Positions 26,488-34,841 of a DNA stretch of 64,000 bases are shown in pieces. Origin of the DNA: Candidatus Obscuribacterales bacterium (GTDB lineage Bacteria > Cyanobacteriota > Vampirovibrionia > Obscuribacterales > Obscuribacteraceae); contig JAGVKB010000053.1 of assembly GCA_020050835.1 (NCBI GenBank), forward strand, positions 1-64,000, given 5' to 3'. A program made the translations under genes and the position numbers. Numbering within the stretch: the stretch's first letter is position 1; each line of letters starts with the position of its first letter. The notes under the pieces are model-generated. The model did no database searches. It was not told the origin of the DNA and saw only the letters and a list, made by a program, of their open reading frames with translations.

Positions 26488-27222
26488 TTACGGAATGAGA
26501 CCGCCGAGCAGTCCACCGCCAGTTGATGGATAGCCTGCCGAGTAGCCCATTGGATAGCCATAGCCACCCATCATTCCGCCATACTTGTACTGCCAATACA
26601 TGCCGAGCGCTCCTTTGAGCGCGCCGCCGACGACGCTCAGCTTGGAAGGTCCCTGCTGCTGAGCAGCCGGCTTGCTCTGGGCTGTAGATTGCTCGGCGGG
26701 CTGGGCAGAGTCCTGAGCGAGCATCTGCCCATTGGCGTCGACTGTTAATTGCATGGACTGCCCGCTCGTATTATTGGTCAAGGTATATTGTCCGGGCGGC
26801 AGTGATGAGCTGCCGGTTACTCCTGGGCCGGAGGAGGCGGGCGGGCCGGAAGGATACTGGGATTGAACCGACGGCATATATGTAGATTGCTGCGCCTGTC
26901 CGTAAAGAGGCGGCGGCGATCCGGCTTGGCCGTAGCCGAACGGCGGCGCTTGCTGTTGCTGATAGACGGGCTGCTGCGGATAACTTTGTGGAGGATATCC
27001 CGGCTGAGCCGGGTATGCGCTTGACTGTCCGTAAGCACCCGGTGCAGGATAGCCAGGCGGCAATGGCTGCTGATCGGAATTCGGTTGTTCGAGCGGAGCG
27101 GATTGAGCGTATTGCGGTCCTGCACCGTCCGGCTGAGTTTGGTCGGATGGTGATTGGGCCTTGCCTGGCAAGGCTAAAAGAGCACAGAGGGTCCAAACCC
27201 AGATCTTTGGTCGCATACACAT
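26488..27222 (-). CDS. Exported Pro/Gln/Tyr-rich protein
   Basis: 244 residues from ATG at 27220-27222, with GAGGA eight to nine bases upstream; a second ATG lies two codons later. Signal peptide KIWVWTLCALLALPGKAQS. Mature residues to ~150 are low-complexity (YPAQPGYPPQSYPQQPVYQQQQAPPFGYG). A short folded-looking element follows, LPPGQYTLTNNTSGQSMQLTVDANGQML, then a Gly/Tyr/Met-rich tail (MMGGYGYPMGYSAGYP). Likely an extracytoplasmic, intrinsically disordered protein. Confidence 0.65.
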   Translation of the reverse strand: MCMRPKIWVWTLCALLALPGKAQSPSDQTQPDGAGPQYAQSAPLEQPNSDQQPLPPGYPAPGAYGQSSAYPAQPGYPPQSYPQQPVYQQQQAPPFGYGQAGSPPPLYGQAQQSTYMPSVQSQYPSGPPASSGPGVTGSSSLPPGQYTLTNNTSGQSMQLTVDANGQMLAQDSAQPAEQSTAQSKPAAQQQGPSKLSVVGGALKGALGMYWQYKYGGMMGGYGYPMGYSAGYPSTGGGLLGGLIP

Positions 27223-27370
27223 TCCCTGCTTCCTCAAGAACCAGTTGAAGGCCGACTCTGCCGCCAGCCTTAGTTGATGCGCTTGCAAACAGGCAGCGCT
27301 CTCGCATATTAGCCGAACAATACCGGCTCGTCACATTTTAACTGGGAATAGCACGAACGGCGGTCGCCGC

Positions 27371-27835
27371 TCAGTCTGACTGGCTTGCTCCGGCCTGCGG
27401 AGCATCAGTTTTGCGACCACCCTTGTCCAACAGCTGAATGAATTTCTGTTTCTGTTCGGCGGTCAGTACGCCTCGCATTTTCAGGACCAGCCTGACGCGT
27501 GCAAGAGCGATATCGCCGTTGGCTTTGTTAATCTCATCCTGCTTCGCCAGGACAGCATTCTGTTCAGGATCCGGCTGCAACGATAAGGCGTGCATCTCTT
27601 TCATCAGAGCAATTAAGCGACCGGTCTTGGCAATCATCTCCCCTTCGAATTCTTTGGCAATTGCCGTCAGCTTCGATTCTTGCTCCTTGTCTATGCCAAC
27701 TGCACGATAACCGGCCAGCGGATCTCTGCGCGCCGCAGCAGGCGGACCGCCAGCATCGCCTTCCGCCCAGGCGCTCAACGCTGTCAGTGCCAGCACCGCG
27801 CTTGCCAGAACAGCGGACAATCTCCTGCCGTACAT
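27371..27835 (-). CDS. Exported Spy/CpxP-like (heavy-metal resistance fold) protein
   Basis: 154 residues; perfect AGGAGG six bases before ATG. Signal peptide (LSAVLASAVLALTALSAWAEG). Mature helices: IDKEQESKLTAIAKEFEGEMIAKTGRLIALMKEMHALSLQP, then DEINKANGDIALARVRLVLKMRGVLTAEQKQKFIQLL. The 'helix-LTxEQ-helix' ending is the mark of the LTXXQ/Spy-CpxP-ZraP group, periplasmic chaperones or metal-stress proteins. Substrate not predictable. Confidence 0.8.
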   Translation of the reverse strand: MYGRRLSAVLASAVLALTALSAWAEGDAGGPPAAARRDPLAGYRAVGIDKEQESKLTAIAKEFEGEMIAKTGRLIALMKEMHALSLQPDPEQNAVLAKQDEINKANGDIALARVRLVLKMRGVLTAEQKQKFIQLLDKGGRKTDAPQAGASQSD

Positions 27836-28285
27836 AAAAATCCTCCTGCCAGTCTACGACGAAGCAACTCTCGGTTCAGTTTACCTTCTTTTTGTTGGCA
27901 AGTTGTCTCGAGCGGTACTAGTCCCGCTCGGTAAAGACCGGCGGCGGTTGCCGTTAACTTGGAAGCGGGAGCTGAGCGCTTGCACACCGCTAAAAAATGA
28001 TCGCTGCTATCACCTGCGGTGTCTGGTCTAATGAACTGGAGCAACCGTACTTAACCGGCACAAGTCTGCGTCCGAATCAAACGGCTGGACGATCGTAGAT
28101 GCTCAAAGCAACGAACAATCGCTGTGCGCGACCCACGAGAAGGAAGGATTGACGGTATTTCTGGTGCTGCAGCCTGCGAGCCATCCCGGATTCAATTGCG
28201 GATTCCTCATGCGCTATCTGGAAGTACCTCCGAAAGTAGCCGGCCGGTAGCAAGAGCGGGAATTTCCATTCCGTGGAAAAACGCT
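27836..28285. other. Intergenic region, nothing recognised
   Basis: About 450 bp between the Spy-like gene and the imuA promoter. It must hold the minus-strand promoter of the Spy-like gene. Short frames on both strands lack ribosome sites. No RNA gene or repeat seen. Confidence 0.4.
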
Positions 28286-28314
28286 TGACACACATACGTA
28301 CGTATGCTCTAATA
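28286..28314 (+). promoter_or_regulatory. imuA promoter with CATAC-N4-GTATG operator (candidate SOS box)
   Basis: TTGACA (28286-28291) and TCTAAT (28309-28314) are separated by exactly 17 bp. The spacer contains CATACGTACGTATG (28294-28307), a perfect palindrome. Nearly the same arrangement precedes dnaE2 at 36420. The TAC-N4-GTA core is compatible with cyanobacterial LexA sites and keeps the N4 gap of Gram-positive SOS boxes; LexA as binder is inference. The distance to imuA leaves a ~165-nt leader. Confidence 0.7.
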
Positions 28315-28484
28315 ATAGATAACCGAACAATATATCGCCTTCTTCCAAAGACCTGATCAAATTTGACTCAGGAATGCGGATTTTTCATCGCCAGCGGTGG
28401 TATCGCTGCTGGTTAATGGCACATACCTTTGCAGTCTAGAACTGCGAAGGAGAGCTCACGCACTACATCTAGAAAGAAAAGTCG

Positions 28485-29228
28485 ATGACAATACAGGCGC
28501 AGGTATCTGCCTTAAGGCAGCATCTCGAGCAACTTTTCCCGGGTAAGTGGCTTTCCGGGAAGGAGAAGTCAAAAGCCCTGCTCACCGGCTTGCCGGTAAT
28601 TGATAACAGCTTAACCCGCGGGCTTGCTCGCCAACAGATAACAGAATGGATAGGAGCTGTCTCCTCCGGCAAAACCACTTTGTTACGCACAATGATCGCT
28701 AACTGGTGCGCATCCGGATTTGACGTAGCTTACATAGATACAGGCTGCAAGCTGTTGGCCGCAGACTGGGTCTTTGTGGAGAAAGGTCGTGGCCGCTTAT
28801 GGGTAATCAGAGCACCACCAAAGGAGGACTCAAATACAACTTTCTACGCGGCGGATCAATTGATTCGGTGCAACGCCTTTGATGCAGTCATTCTCGATCT
28901 GGGTCATCGCAATACATTATCCAATCGCATCTATGCGCGCTTACAAAGATCGCTTGCTCGCTCCAAAGCAGCTCTCATTGTAGTGCGAGATCATTCTTCC
29001 GCACCGATTGGTGGCTGGGGTTGCCATATCCAGTTCAATTTTTGCTGGACAGATAAAGCACAGCTGGAATCGGGCATTAACGGTGTCGCTGCAATCGCAC
29101 CATCAATTAATTTGAGAATCAGCAAGGAGGGATTATCCAAAAACCTGGAGACTACTGTTGGCATACATGTATCGAATCGTTTGTATACGCATCCCACAGT
29201 TCCAGATCGCCGTGCACCAGAAACATGA
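28485..29228 (+). CDS. imuA: ImuA-like RecA-fold mutasome protein
   Basis: 247 residues. Walker A GAVSSGKTTLL at residues 57-67, then FDVAYIDTGCKL and FDAVILDLGHRN as core strands of the RecA fold, and LARSKAALIVVRDH. Sequence and position immediately before imuB match ImuA, an accessory of the damage-inducible mutagenic translesion complex ImuA-ImuB-DnaE2 acting at replication blocks. The C-terminus overlaps imuB by 71 bases if the TTG start of the latter is used. Promoter with palindromic operator at 28286. Confidence 0.85.
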   Translation: MTIQAQVSALRQHLEQLFPGKWLSGKEKSKALLTGLPVIDNSLTRGLARQQITEWIGAVSSGKTTLLRTMIANWCASGFDVAYIDTGCKLLAADWVFVEKGRGRLWVIRAPPKEDSNTTFYAADQLIRCNAFDAVILDLGHRNTLSNRIYARLQRSLARSKAALIVVRDHSSAPIGGWGCHIQFNFCWTDKAQLESGINGVAAIAPSINLRISKEGLSKNLETTVGIHVSNRLYTHPTVPDRRAPET

Positions 29229-30972
29229 GCGGGAATTGAAAGGAAAACCATTAGTTATTCTGGCTAACAAAGCCAATCTAACTGCATATCAAAGCGGAAG
29301 GGAGATCGTTTCACGGCAGAAAGACCTGTGGCGAACGTCAAAACCTGCCCTGCCAGGAATTGACACCCAACAGAAAAACACCGCTGCGAACTCAGGAATT
29401 ACAGCACCGACTTTTGCTGATTTCAGCGCCGCTCGAAACTTCGTCCTCATGTGCTCGCCGGAAGCCGAGCACAAAGAGATCCGTCCAGGCATGAAACTAG
29501 CAGAAGCCAGATCATTGTGCTCAAACTTATTATGGCGAGAGTATGATGAGAAGCTATATATCGACGCTCAAAGCAAATTGCTACGAGCGCTTATCTCCTG
29601 CTCTCCAAAAGTGACCGCTGAAGAGCCGGGAGTCTTTATTCTGGACGCTACCGGTCGCACCCATTTGGGCGGCGAGAACAGACTGTGCAAGAATCTACTT
29701 TCGCTTTCTAGCCAATGCGGCTTTGTCAATTGCCATGCCGGTTTAGCTGATTCATTCTTTACAGCGCTCGTAGCGACACGATTCAAGCATCGCCGCTGGT
29801 GCATAGTGCCGCCCGGACAGGACGCCTTGTTCCTCGCCCCATTGCTGCTCCGGCATCTTCCACTCAGCCGGGAGATGCACGAGGCTCTAGTCTTGCTGGG
29901 TATCAAAACGCTTGGACAACTGGCACAGCTGCCGGTAGCATCGCTATCGAAACGTTTCGGCAACGAAGGCATTCTAGCCTGGAATCTGGCCCAAGGTATA
30001 GATCCACGCAGCCCAATGCTGCCTCCGCTGACAGTGGAATTTCACTCCCATGTCGATCTCGGTTATCCAGTTCAACAACTCAATCAAACTCAATTTATCG
30101 TCAAGTCAATGCTAAACCACCTGACCACCCGCCTCAAGCAAGAAGCGCTGTGGGCTGAAGAACTGGAGATTATTTTTTACAACGACAATGACAGATTCCA
30201 CGAGCGCACAATCAAACTGATAAGACCATCCAGCAATCCAAAATTTCTGCTGGAAGTTGTAAAACTATCACTGGAAGCGCAAGCGTTGACACGCGAATTT
30301 ACCGCTCTGACTTTGATAGTCTCGAGATTTACAGAAGAGTCATGGGAGCAAATGTATTTAAGCGATTCCACAAGCCCGGCCGCAAACAAGCAGCTCCCCC
30401 CGCTTGCCAGATCCGGTGGATATACCCGCCTCATAAATAATTCCCTGTCATCACTCCAGCTCAAGAACAAACCCTTGCCTGAATCGCTTATCTGGTTGCT
30501 GCAACGCTTCAAGACCAGACTGGGAGATGACTCGGTGGTATATCCAGCGGCAAACGATCAGTATTTCCCGGAGAGCGCCGGAACCTGGATTCCCGTTCTT
30601 CAAAACGATCGAGCACAAGCGGTCGTAGCGGTGGACATTGACCATATACAAAACTTCGCAGGTCCCAAAGCTCTTGCCGGCGGTCTAGTCATAAGGAAAG
30701 CAGAGCAACCAATCCCGGTGCTAGTCAAGCTCAAAGACTCATCACCATCGGCAGTCACCTTGCGCGGAACCTGGCATCAGATCAAAGCGATTACGACACC
30801 GGAATGTCTCTCCGGACTCTGGTGGGACCGATTCATTCGCAAGTCATTTTATGTCGCCATGATCGAGCAGCAAAGCGAACAATGGCAGGGCAGCAACACC
30901 CCGCGCTCACTGGTGCTGCTGGTTAACGACCATCAATTAGACTGCTGGCAGATCGAAGGATTCTTTGATTGA
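29158..30972 (+). CDS. imuB: ImuB, Y-family polymerase-like mutasome hub
   Basis: 604 residues. TTG at 29158 has GGAG seven bases before it; an in-frame ATG at 29167 is the alternative. The polymerase active site is lost: the first acidic position reads CIRIPQFQIAVHQ instead of DMDAFFASVE, and the second region reads FILDATGRTHLGGE, as in other ImuB. The thumb helix-hairpin-helix (LGIKTLGQLAQLPVASLSKRFG) and little-finger region are kept. ImuB is a catalytically dead hub that joins the sliding clamp, ImuA and DnaE2. DnaE2 is encoded 5.6 kb downstream, not adjacent. Confidence 0.9.
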   Translation: MAYMYRIVCIRIPQFQIAVHQKHERELKGKPLVILANKANLTAYQSGREIVSRQKDLWRTSKPALPGIDTQQKNTAANSGITAPTFADFSAARNFVLMCSPEAEHKEIRPGMKLAEARSLCSNLLWREYDEKLYIDAQSKLLRALISCSPKVTAEEPGVFILDATGRTHLGGENRLCKNLLSLSSQCGFVNCHAGLADSFFTALVATRFKHRRWCIVPPGQDALFLAPLLLRHLPLSREMHEALVLLGIKTLGQLAQLPVASLSKRFGNEGILAWNLAQGIDPRSPMLPPLTVEFHSHVDLGYPVQQLNQTQFIVKSMLNHLTTRLKQEALWAEELEIIFYNDNDRFHERTIKLIRPSSNPKFLLEVVKLSLEAQALTREFTALTLIVSRFTEESWEQMYLSDSTSPAANKQLPPLARSGGYTRLINNSLSSLQLKNKPLPESLIWLLQRFKTRLGDDSVVYPAANDQYFPESAGTWIPVLQNDRAQAVVAVDIDHIQNFAGPKALAGGLVIRKAEQPIPVLVKLKDSSPSAVTLRGTWHQIKAITTPECLSGLWWDRFIRKSFYVAMIEQQSEQWQGSNTPRSLVLLVNDHQLDCWQIEGFFD

Positions 30973-31206
30973 AAACTGCCGGTCCAAAGACACCTTAGCC
31001 AAAGAAGCGACTCACCGGCAAAAGACACGCGCTTATTATCGGACAACAAGCAGAGATCGCCGCCAACATACACAGCCTCCCTGACAACAGCGAAAAAACG
31101 ATGCTACAGCCTAAAATTTGACGAATACCTTTGACGCCGGTGATAATCAAGGTTGCTCAGCCCAACTGCGACAGCTGAAAGATGCTTTTGGTTATCAAAT
31201 CGGACA

Positions 31207-31878
31207 ATGGCAAAGATACTCTTAGTCGAAGATGACGAACAGCTGGCCGATACAGTGCGCACAGCGCTCCTGTTCGATCACCATACGGTCGAACTGGCCC
31301 ACGATGGCGACACAGCCTCGCACCTGCTGAAGAGTTCGGATTTCGACCTGCTCATACTCGACTGGGGGCTTCCCGGCTCGCTCACCGGTTTGGAAGTTTG
31401 CAAGAATTACCGCACCGGCGGAGGCAAATCGCCGGTAATCATGCTTACCGGCAAGACCGAAGTAAGCGACCGAGCGACCGGTCTCGATTCCGGTGCCGAT
31501 GATTACGTGCCGAAGCCGTTTCACATCAAGGAGCTGAGCGCGCGCGTACGGGCATTGCTGCGCAGACCGCCCAGCTACATGGGCACCATTTTGGAGACAG
31601 GAACCCTAAAACTTGATCCGCATAAACACCGCGTCACCAAGGACGGTCAAGCGATCTCGCTTTTGCCCAAAGAGTTTGCCTTGCTGGAATTCATGATGCG
31701 CCACCCCAACCAGGTGTTTACACCGGAGGCACTGCTCTCGCATGTCTGGCCTTCCGACACCGAAGCGACAGTAGCTGCGCTGCGCACCACTATGAAACGG
31801 CTCAGAACCAAAATCGATCCGGACGGCAGCATCCTGCGCACCGAGCACGGTGTCGGGTACGTCCTGGAAAATTCCTGA
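31207..31878 (+). CDS. OmpR/PhoB-family response regulator
   Basis: 223 residues from ATG at 31207 (MAKILLVEDDEQLADTV); the frame opens 18 codons earlier without merit. Receiver domain 1-120: acidic pair EDD, phospho-acceptor Asp in LLILDWGLPG, Thr in MLTGKT, Lys in YVPKPFH. Winged helix 130-220: LLPKEFALLEFMMRHPNQVFTPEALLSHVW, TMKRLRTKIDPDG and GVGYVLE. A cognate kinase starts 6 bp downstream. PhoB-type winged helices bind 11-bp direct repeats, so this protein is one candidate for the GTGAA arrays in the window. Confidence 0.95.
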   Translation: MAKILLVEDDEQLADTVRTALLFDHHTVELAHDGDTASHLLKSSDFDLLILDWGLPGSLTGLEVCKNYRTGGGKSPVIMLTGKTEVSDRATGLDSGADDYVPKPFHIKELSARVRALLRRPPSYMGTILETGTLKLDPHKHRVTKDGQAISLLPKEFALLEFMMRHPNQVFTPEALLSHVWPSDTEATVAALRTTMKRLRTKIDPDGSILRTEHGVGYVLENS

Positions 31879-31884
31879 CCAGTT

Positions 31885-33696
31885 ATGCAGACAAGACTAT
31901 CGCTAAGCCTCAAAGGTCTTATTCTGGTCTCTGTGCTGCTGATCGTCGAGCTGCTGTTCGTGGGATCTCTCGGCGTGCTGTTGCGCTCCGCCGAGGATGA
32001 AGCGCGCCGGTACCAGCAAGTCAAGGAGATCGTGCGAAAGACAACCGATCTCGCATCAGTTGTATACGACGCTGGTGAATGCATCAAACAGTATGGCGGA
32101 AGCAGAGATCCGGCGGCGCTCCAGAAATTTGACGGACTGGTTGCCAAAATTCCCGAGATCGTAGCTTGGCTTAGAAAAAATGTCGGGCAAGAAGAAGTCG
32201 CTCTGCTGGACAGAATAGAAACGAACCTGTCGAAAGGCAGACGTGTAATGCAGCTGATCCGCAACAAGATCGAAACGACTCCCTTGCTGGAAATGCTTCC
32301 GCTCGTTCAAGCAGCCAACCTTCGCCTCGACCCGCTTCTGCACGACCAGCTGCTGCCAGACTTCTTGAAACTCAGACAAAAGGAAGAGGAGATCGAAAGC
32401 AAAATTCCGGAAAAGCAGCGTCAGGTTCGCGAGCAGACGGCACAGCTGTTGTACGTCGGGGTCGGATTGAATATCTTGTTTGCCGTAGTCCTGATCTTAT
32501 TCTTTATGAAAGGCATCACAACCAGATTGGCCATTCTGGTCGATAATACGCGCAGACTCGCAGCCAAACAACAGCTCAATCCTGCGATTTCGGGCAGCGA
32601 CGAAATCGCCTCGCTGGACAGAACATTCCACGAAATGGCTGCCGCACTGGATGAAGCAGCACGCAACGAGAGAGCAGTGATCGAAAGTATGCCGGTCGGC
32701 GTCCTTGTAATCAAGCACGACGGCTTGATTGATTCAGTCAACTCGAGAACGCAGGAGATGCTGGGCTACGATTCGACCGAGCTGGTGGGAGTTCACATCA
32801 TGAAGTTGCTCCCGCTAATCAATGAGCTCGAGCCGGAAAAATACATGAGCTCAATCTATCCAAGATATGTCGGGCGGGTGGGCGAATTCAAAGCTCAAAA
32901 GAAATCAGGCGACGAGCTTGCAGTCGAGTTCTCGCTGAAGGAGTTCAGCCTATCATATGGCAGCAGACTGTTAGCGATTATCCTTGATGTCACGGAAAGG
33001 TACGAAATCCAAAAAATGCGCCAGGCATTTGTGGCGATGGTCAGTCATGAATTGAGAACTCCGCTGACCGGAGTGCATGCATTCCTGTCTCTGGTCAGCA
33101 CCGGCAGGCTGCCGGCGGAAAAGCTGGAGCCCAAAGCAAGAGCGGCGGAAGGAAGCATTATGAGATTGATCGCTCTCGTCAACGAGCTGCTCGATCTCGA
33201 GAAGCTGGAATCCGGAACACTTTCAATGACTCTGGCACCAGTAGCGGTATCAACCATCCTGGAGATGTCCGATCAGTCGGTAGCAGGCGTGGCGGAGAAG
33301 AAAGACATCTTCATCGACCTGCCCGCAAGCGACACCAAGCTCATCGCCGACGCCGACCGCTTGGTGCAGGTGCTCGTGAATCTACTTTCCAACGCCATCA
33401 AATTTTCACCAGAAGGCTCGGCGGTAAGAGTGGTGATCAATGAAGAGGACGAGTCGATTGAGTTTCGCGTCAAGGATCGCGGTCGCGGAATTCCCCAACG
33501 CTATCGTGATACTATTTTCGAGCGATTTCAGCAAGTAGAAGCCGCAGACTCGACCAAGAAGGGCGGCACCGGGCTAGGACTGCCAATTTGCAAAGCGATC
33601 GTGGAGCAGCATGGCGGAACGATTGGAGTCGAAAGCGAAGAAGGAAAAGGCAGCGAATTTTGGTTCAAAATTCCGCGCAACCTCAAGTCAAGCTAA
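31885..33696 (+). CDS. Sensor histidine kinase (HAMP-PAS-HisKA-HATPase)
   Basis: 603 residues. Membrane helix 10-32; extracytoplasmic helical sensor 33-190 (CHASE3-like by length and helicity, not certain); second helix 190-212; HAMP to ~262 (SGSDEIASLDRTFHEMAAAL); PAS 265-375 (VIESMPVGVLVIKHDGLIDSVNSRTQEMLGY); HisKA with phospho-His in MVSHELRTPLTGV; HATPase_c with LVNLLSNAIKFSP (N box), DRGRGIP (G1) and GGTGLGLPICKAIVEQHGG (G2). It phosphorylates the response regulator encoded just upstream. Signal unknown. Confidence 0.95.
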   Translation: MQTRLSLSLKGLILVSVLLIVELLFVGSLGVLLRSAEDEARRYQQVKEIVRKTTDLASVVYDAGECIKQYGGSRDPAALQKFDGLVAKIPEIVAWLRKNVGQEEVALLDRIETNLSKGRRVMQLIRNKIETTPLLEMLPLVQAANLRLDPLLHDQLLPDFLKLRQKEEEIESKIPEKQRQVREQTAQLLYVGVGLNILFAVVLILFFMKGITTRLAILVDNTRRLAAKQQLNPAISGSDEIASLDRTFHEMAAALDEAARNERAVIESMPVGVLVIKHDGLIDSVNSRTQEMLGYDSTELVGVHIMKLLPLINELEPEKYMSSIYPRYVGRVGEFKAQKKSGDELAVEFSLKEFSLSYGSRLLAIILDVTERYEIQKMRQAFVAMVSHELRTPLTGVHAFLSLVSTGRLPAEKLEPKARAAEGSIMRLIALVNELLDLEKLESGTLSMTLAPVAVSTILEMSDQSVAGVAEKKDIFIDLPASDTKLIADADRLVQVLVNLLSNAIKFSPEGSAVRVVINEEDESIEFRVKDRGRGIPQRYRDTIFERFQQVEAADSTKKGGTGLGLPICKAIVEQHGGTIGVESEEGKGSEFWFKIPRNLKSS

Positions 33697-33755
33697 CAAG
33701 AGATCTGCGATGATACTATCGCTTTGTAATCGGTTGGATGCTCAGGAGAATCGAT

Positions 33756-34589
33756 ATGCACTCAAGCCCAGCATGTCTCAAGCGAAAAAGCAAACAAAAT
33801 CGGCTGCTTCCTCTGATTGCTTCGATCTTTATCAGCGCCCCGGTCTGGTATGCGGTCGCTGCCGTCAAAGCAGAGCCGGCCGGAAGCAAGCCGGCTGGAC
33901 AACAGAAATTTTCGGCAAGCGCCTGGCGGCAAGCAGTCAATCCCGGCTCCGACTGGTCGCGCGTCGAATTAGCGCGCGACTTCTACAAAGAGTTCAAGCC
34001 GGTCGGGATGGAGCGCAAACGCGTTATTGAATTGCTCGGGGAGCCGACGCTCTCGACAGAGAATCGTCCGCAGGCAAAAGATCGCACCTTTCTAGATCAA
34101 TACATGCTGTCAGCGAAAAACAAAGAATCTCTTCGCATCGATTATGACTCGAGCAATAAAGTCAGCTCGGCGATGTTCGAGGGTCCCTGTCAAACCTGGA
34201 TATTTTGCCCGGCCGGTCCGGTTGTCAAACCGGAGAGCTTGAACAAGCTGCTTGCCAGCGGACTGGTAAACGGTTCGCTCAAGGAGATTGAACGAACGCT
34301 TGGAAAAGCTCATATGCAGTCTCTGACAAAAAATCTTGTCGGTGGTCAATATTGGGCAAACTTCACTTATGTGTGGCGACTGAATGCGGACGGCCGCAGG
34401 ACTTTCGGTGTGTACGGTCACAAGCCCTATCGCGATTACCGGCAAGCAGGAGCGGCCACATATTCGGGACTGAGCAGTTTCATCCAGACGATGAGCGCAG
34501 ACTGCCCGCACGTAAGCCAGCCGCCGGACACTATTGATGACTTGCCGCCACGCGTTGAAAGCAGCAACTCCTCGAACGCCAAACGATAA
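33756..34589 (+). CDS. Uncharacterised exported protein with SmpA/BamE-like motif
   Basis: 277 residues from ATG at 33756, preceded by AGGAGA at six bases; the frame opens six codons earlier. N-terminal signal anchor (LLPLIASIFISAPVWYAVAAV). A segment DFYKEFKPVGMERKRVIELLGEPTLSTENR followed by LRIDYDSSNKVSSAMFEG resembles the BamE/SmpA fold, in which a helix ends in the (L/V)GxP turn before a beta-hairpin. A second, similar segment, GSLKEIERTLGKAHMQS...YVWRLNADGRRTFGVYGHK, may be a repeat of it. Role unknown. Confidence 0.65.
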   Translation: MHSSPACLKRKSKQNRLLPLIASIFISAPVWYAVAAVKAEPAGSKPAGQQKFSASAWRQAVNPGSDWSRVELARDFYKEFKPVGMERKRVIELLGEPTLSTENRPQAKDRTFLDQYMLSAKNKESLRIDYDSSNKVSSAMFEGPCQTWIFCPAGPVVKPESLNKLLASGLVNGSLKEIERTLGKAHMQSLTKNLVGGQYWANFTYVWRLNADGRRTFGVYGHKPYRDYRQAGAATYSGLSSFIQTMSADCPHVSQPPDTIDDLPPRVESSNSSNAKR

Positions 34590-34626
34590 GAGCTGCTGAA
34601 ATCCAACTGAGTCCCGCCAAACTTCG

Positions 34627-34779
34627 TTGCGGAAAACAGATAAGGCCAGCAACAAAATTAAAGAGTTCGGTCAAGCAGATATCAAGGTATCCGACTATGG
34701 CGATGTGACCGCTACCGACAAAGACGGCAACCTGGTCGAAGTAAAACACAACAGCGGCACTACGATAGTTCGTGATTAG
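34627..34779 (+). pseudogene. Short 50-residue frame, possible gene remnant
   Basis: From TTG at 34627 to TAG at 34777-34779 the frame reads a protein-like RKTDKASNKIKEFGQADIKV and then SDYGDVTATDKDGNLVEVKH, ending SGTTIVRD. The DKDGNL turn resembles repeat-family sequence elsewhere in the window. There is no ribosome site and no normal start, so it may be the 3' remnant of a lost gene. Alternatively a very small real protein. Confidence 0.35.
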
Positions 34780-34841
34780 GTCTCTAAACAAGAGATCTAT
34801 GCTTACCGGAGCGATTCGGGATAATCTATATCGGAGTCAAA

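Noticed and set aside
28077-28295. 72-codon minus-strand frame upstream of imuA
   Set aside because: It runs into the imuA promoter, has no ribosome site and no protein-like pattern.
29160-29175. GCATACATGTATCG as a third CATAC...GTATG operator
   Set aside because: The gap is 2 bp rather than 4, the outer base does not match, and it lies within the imuA/imuB coding overlap.
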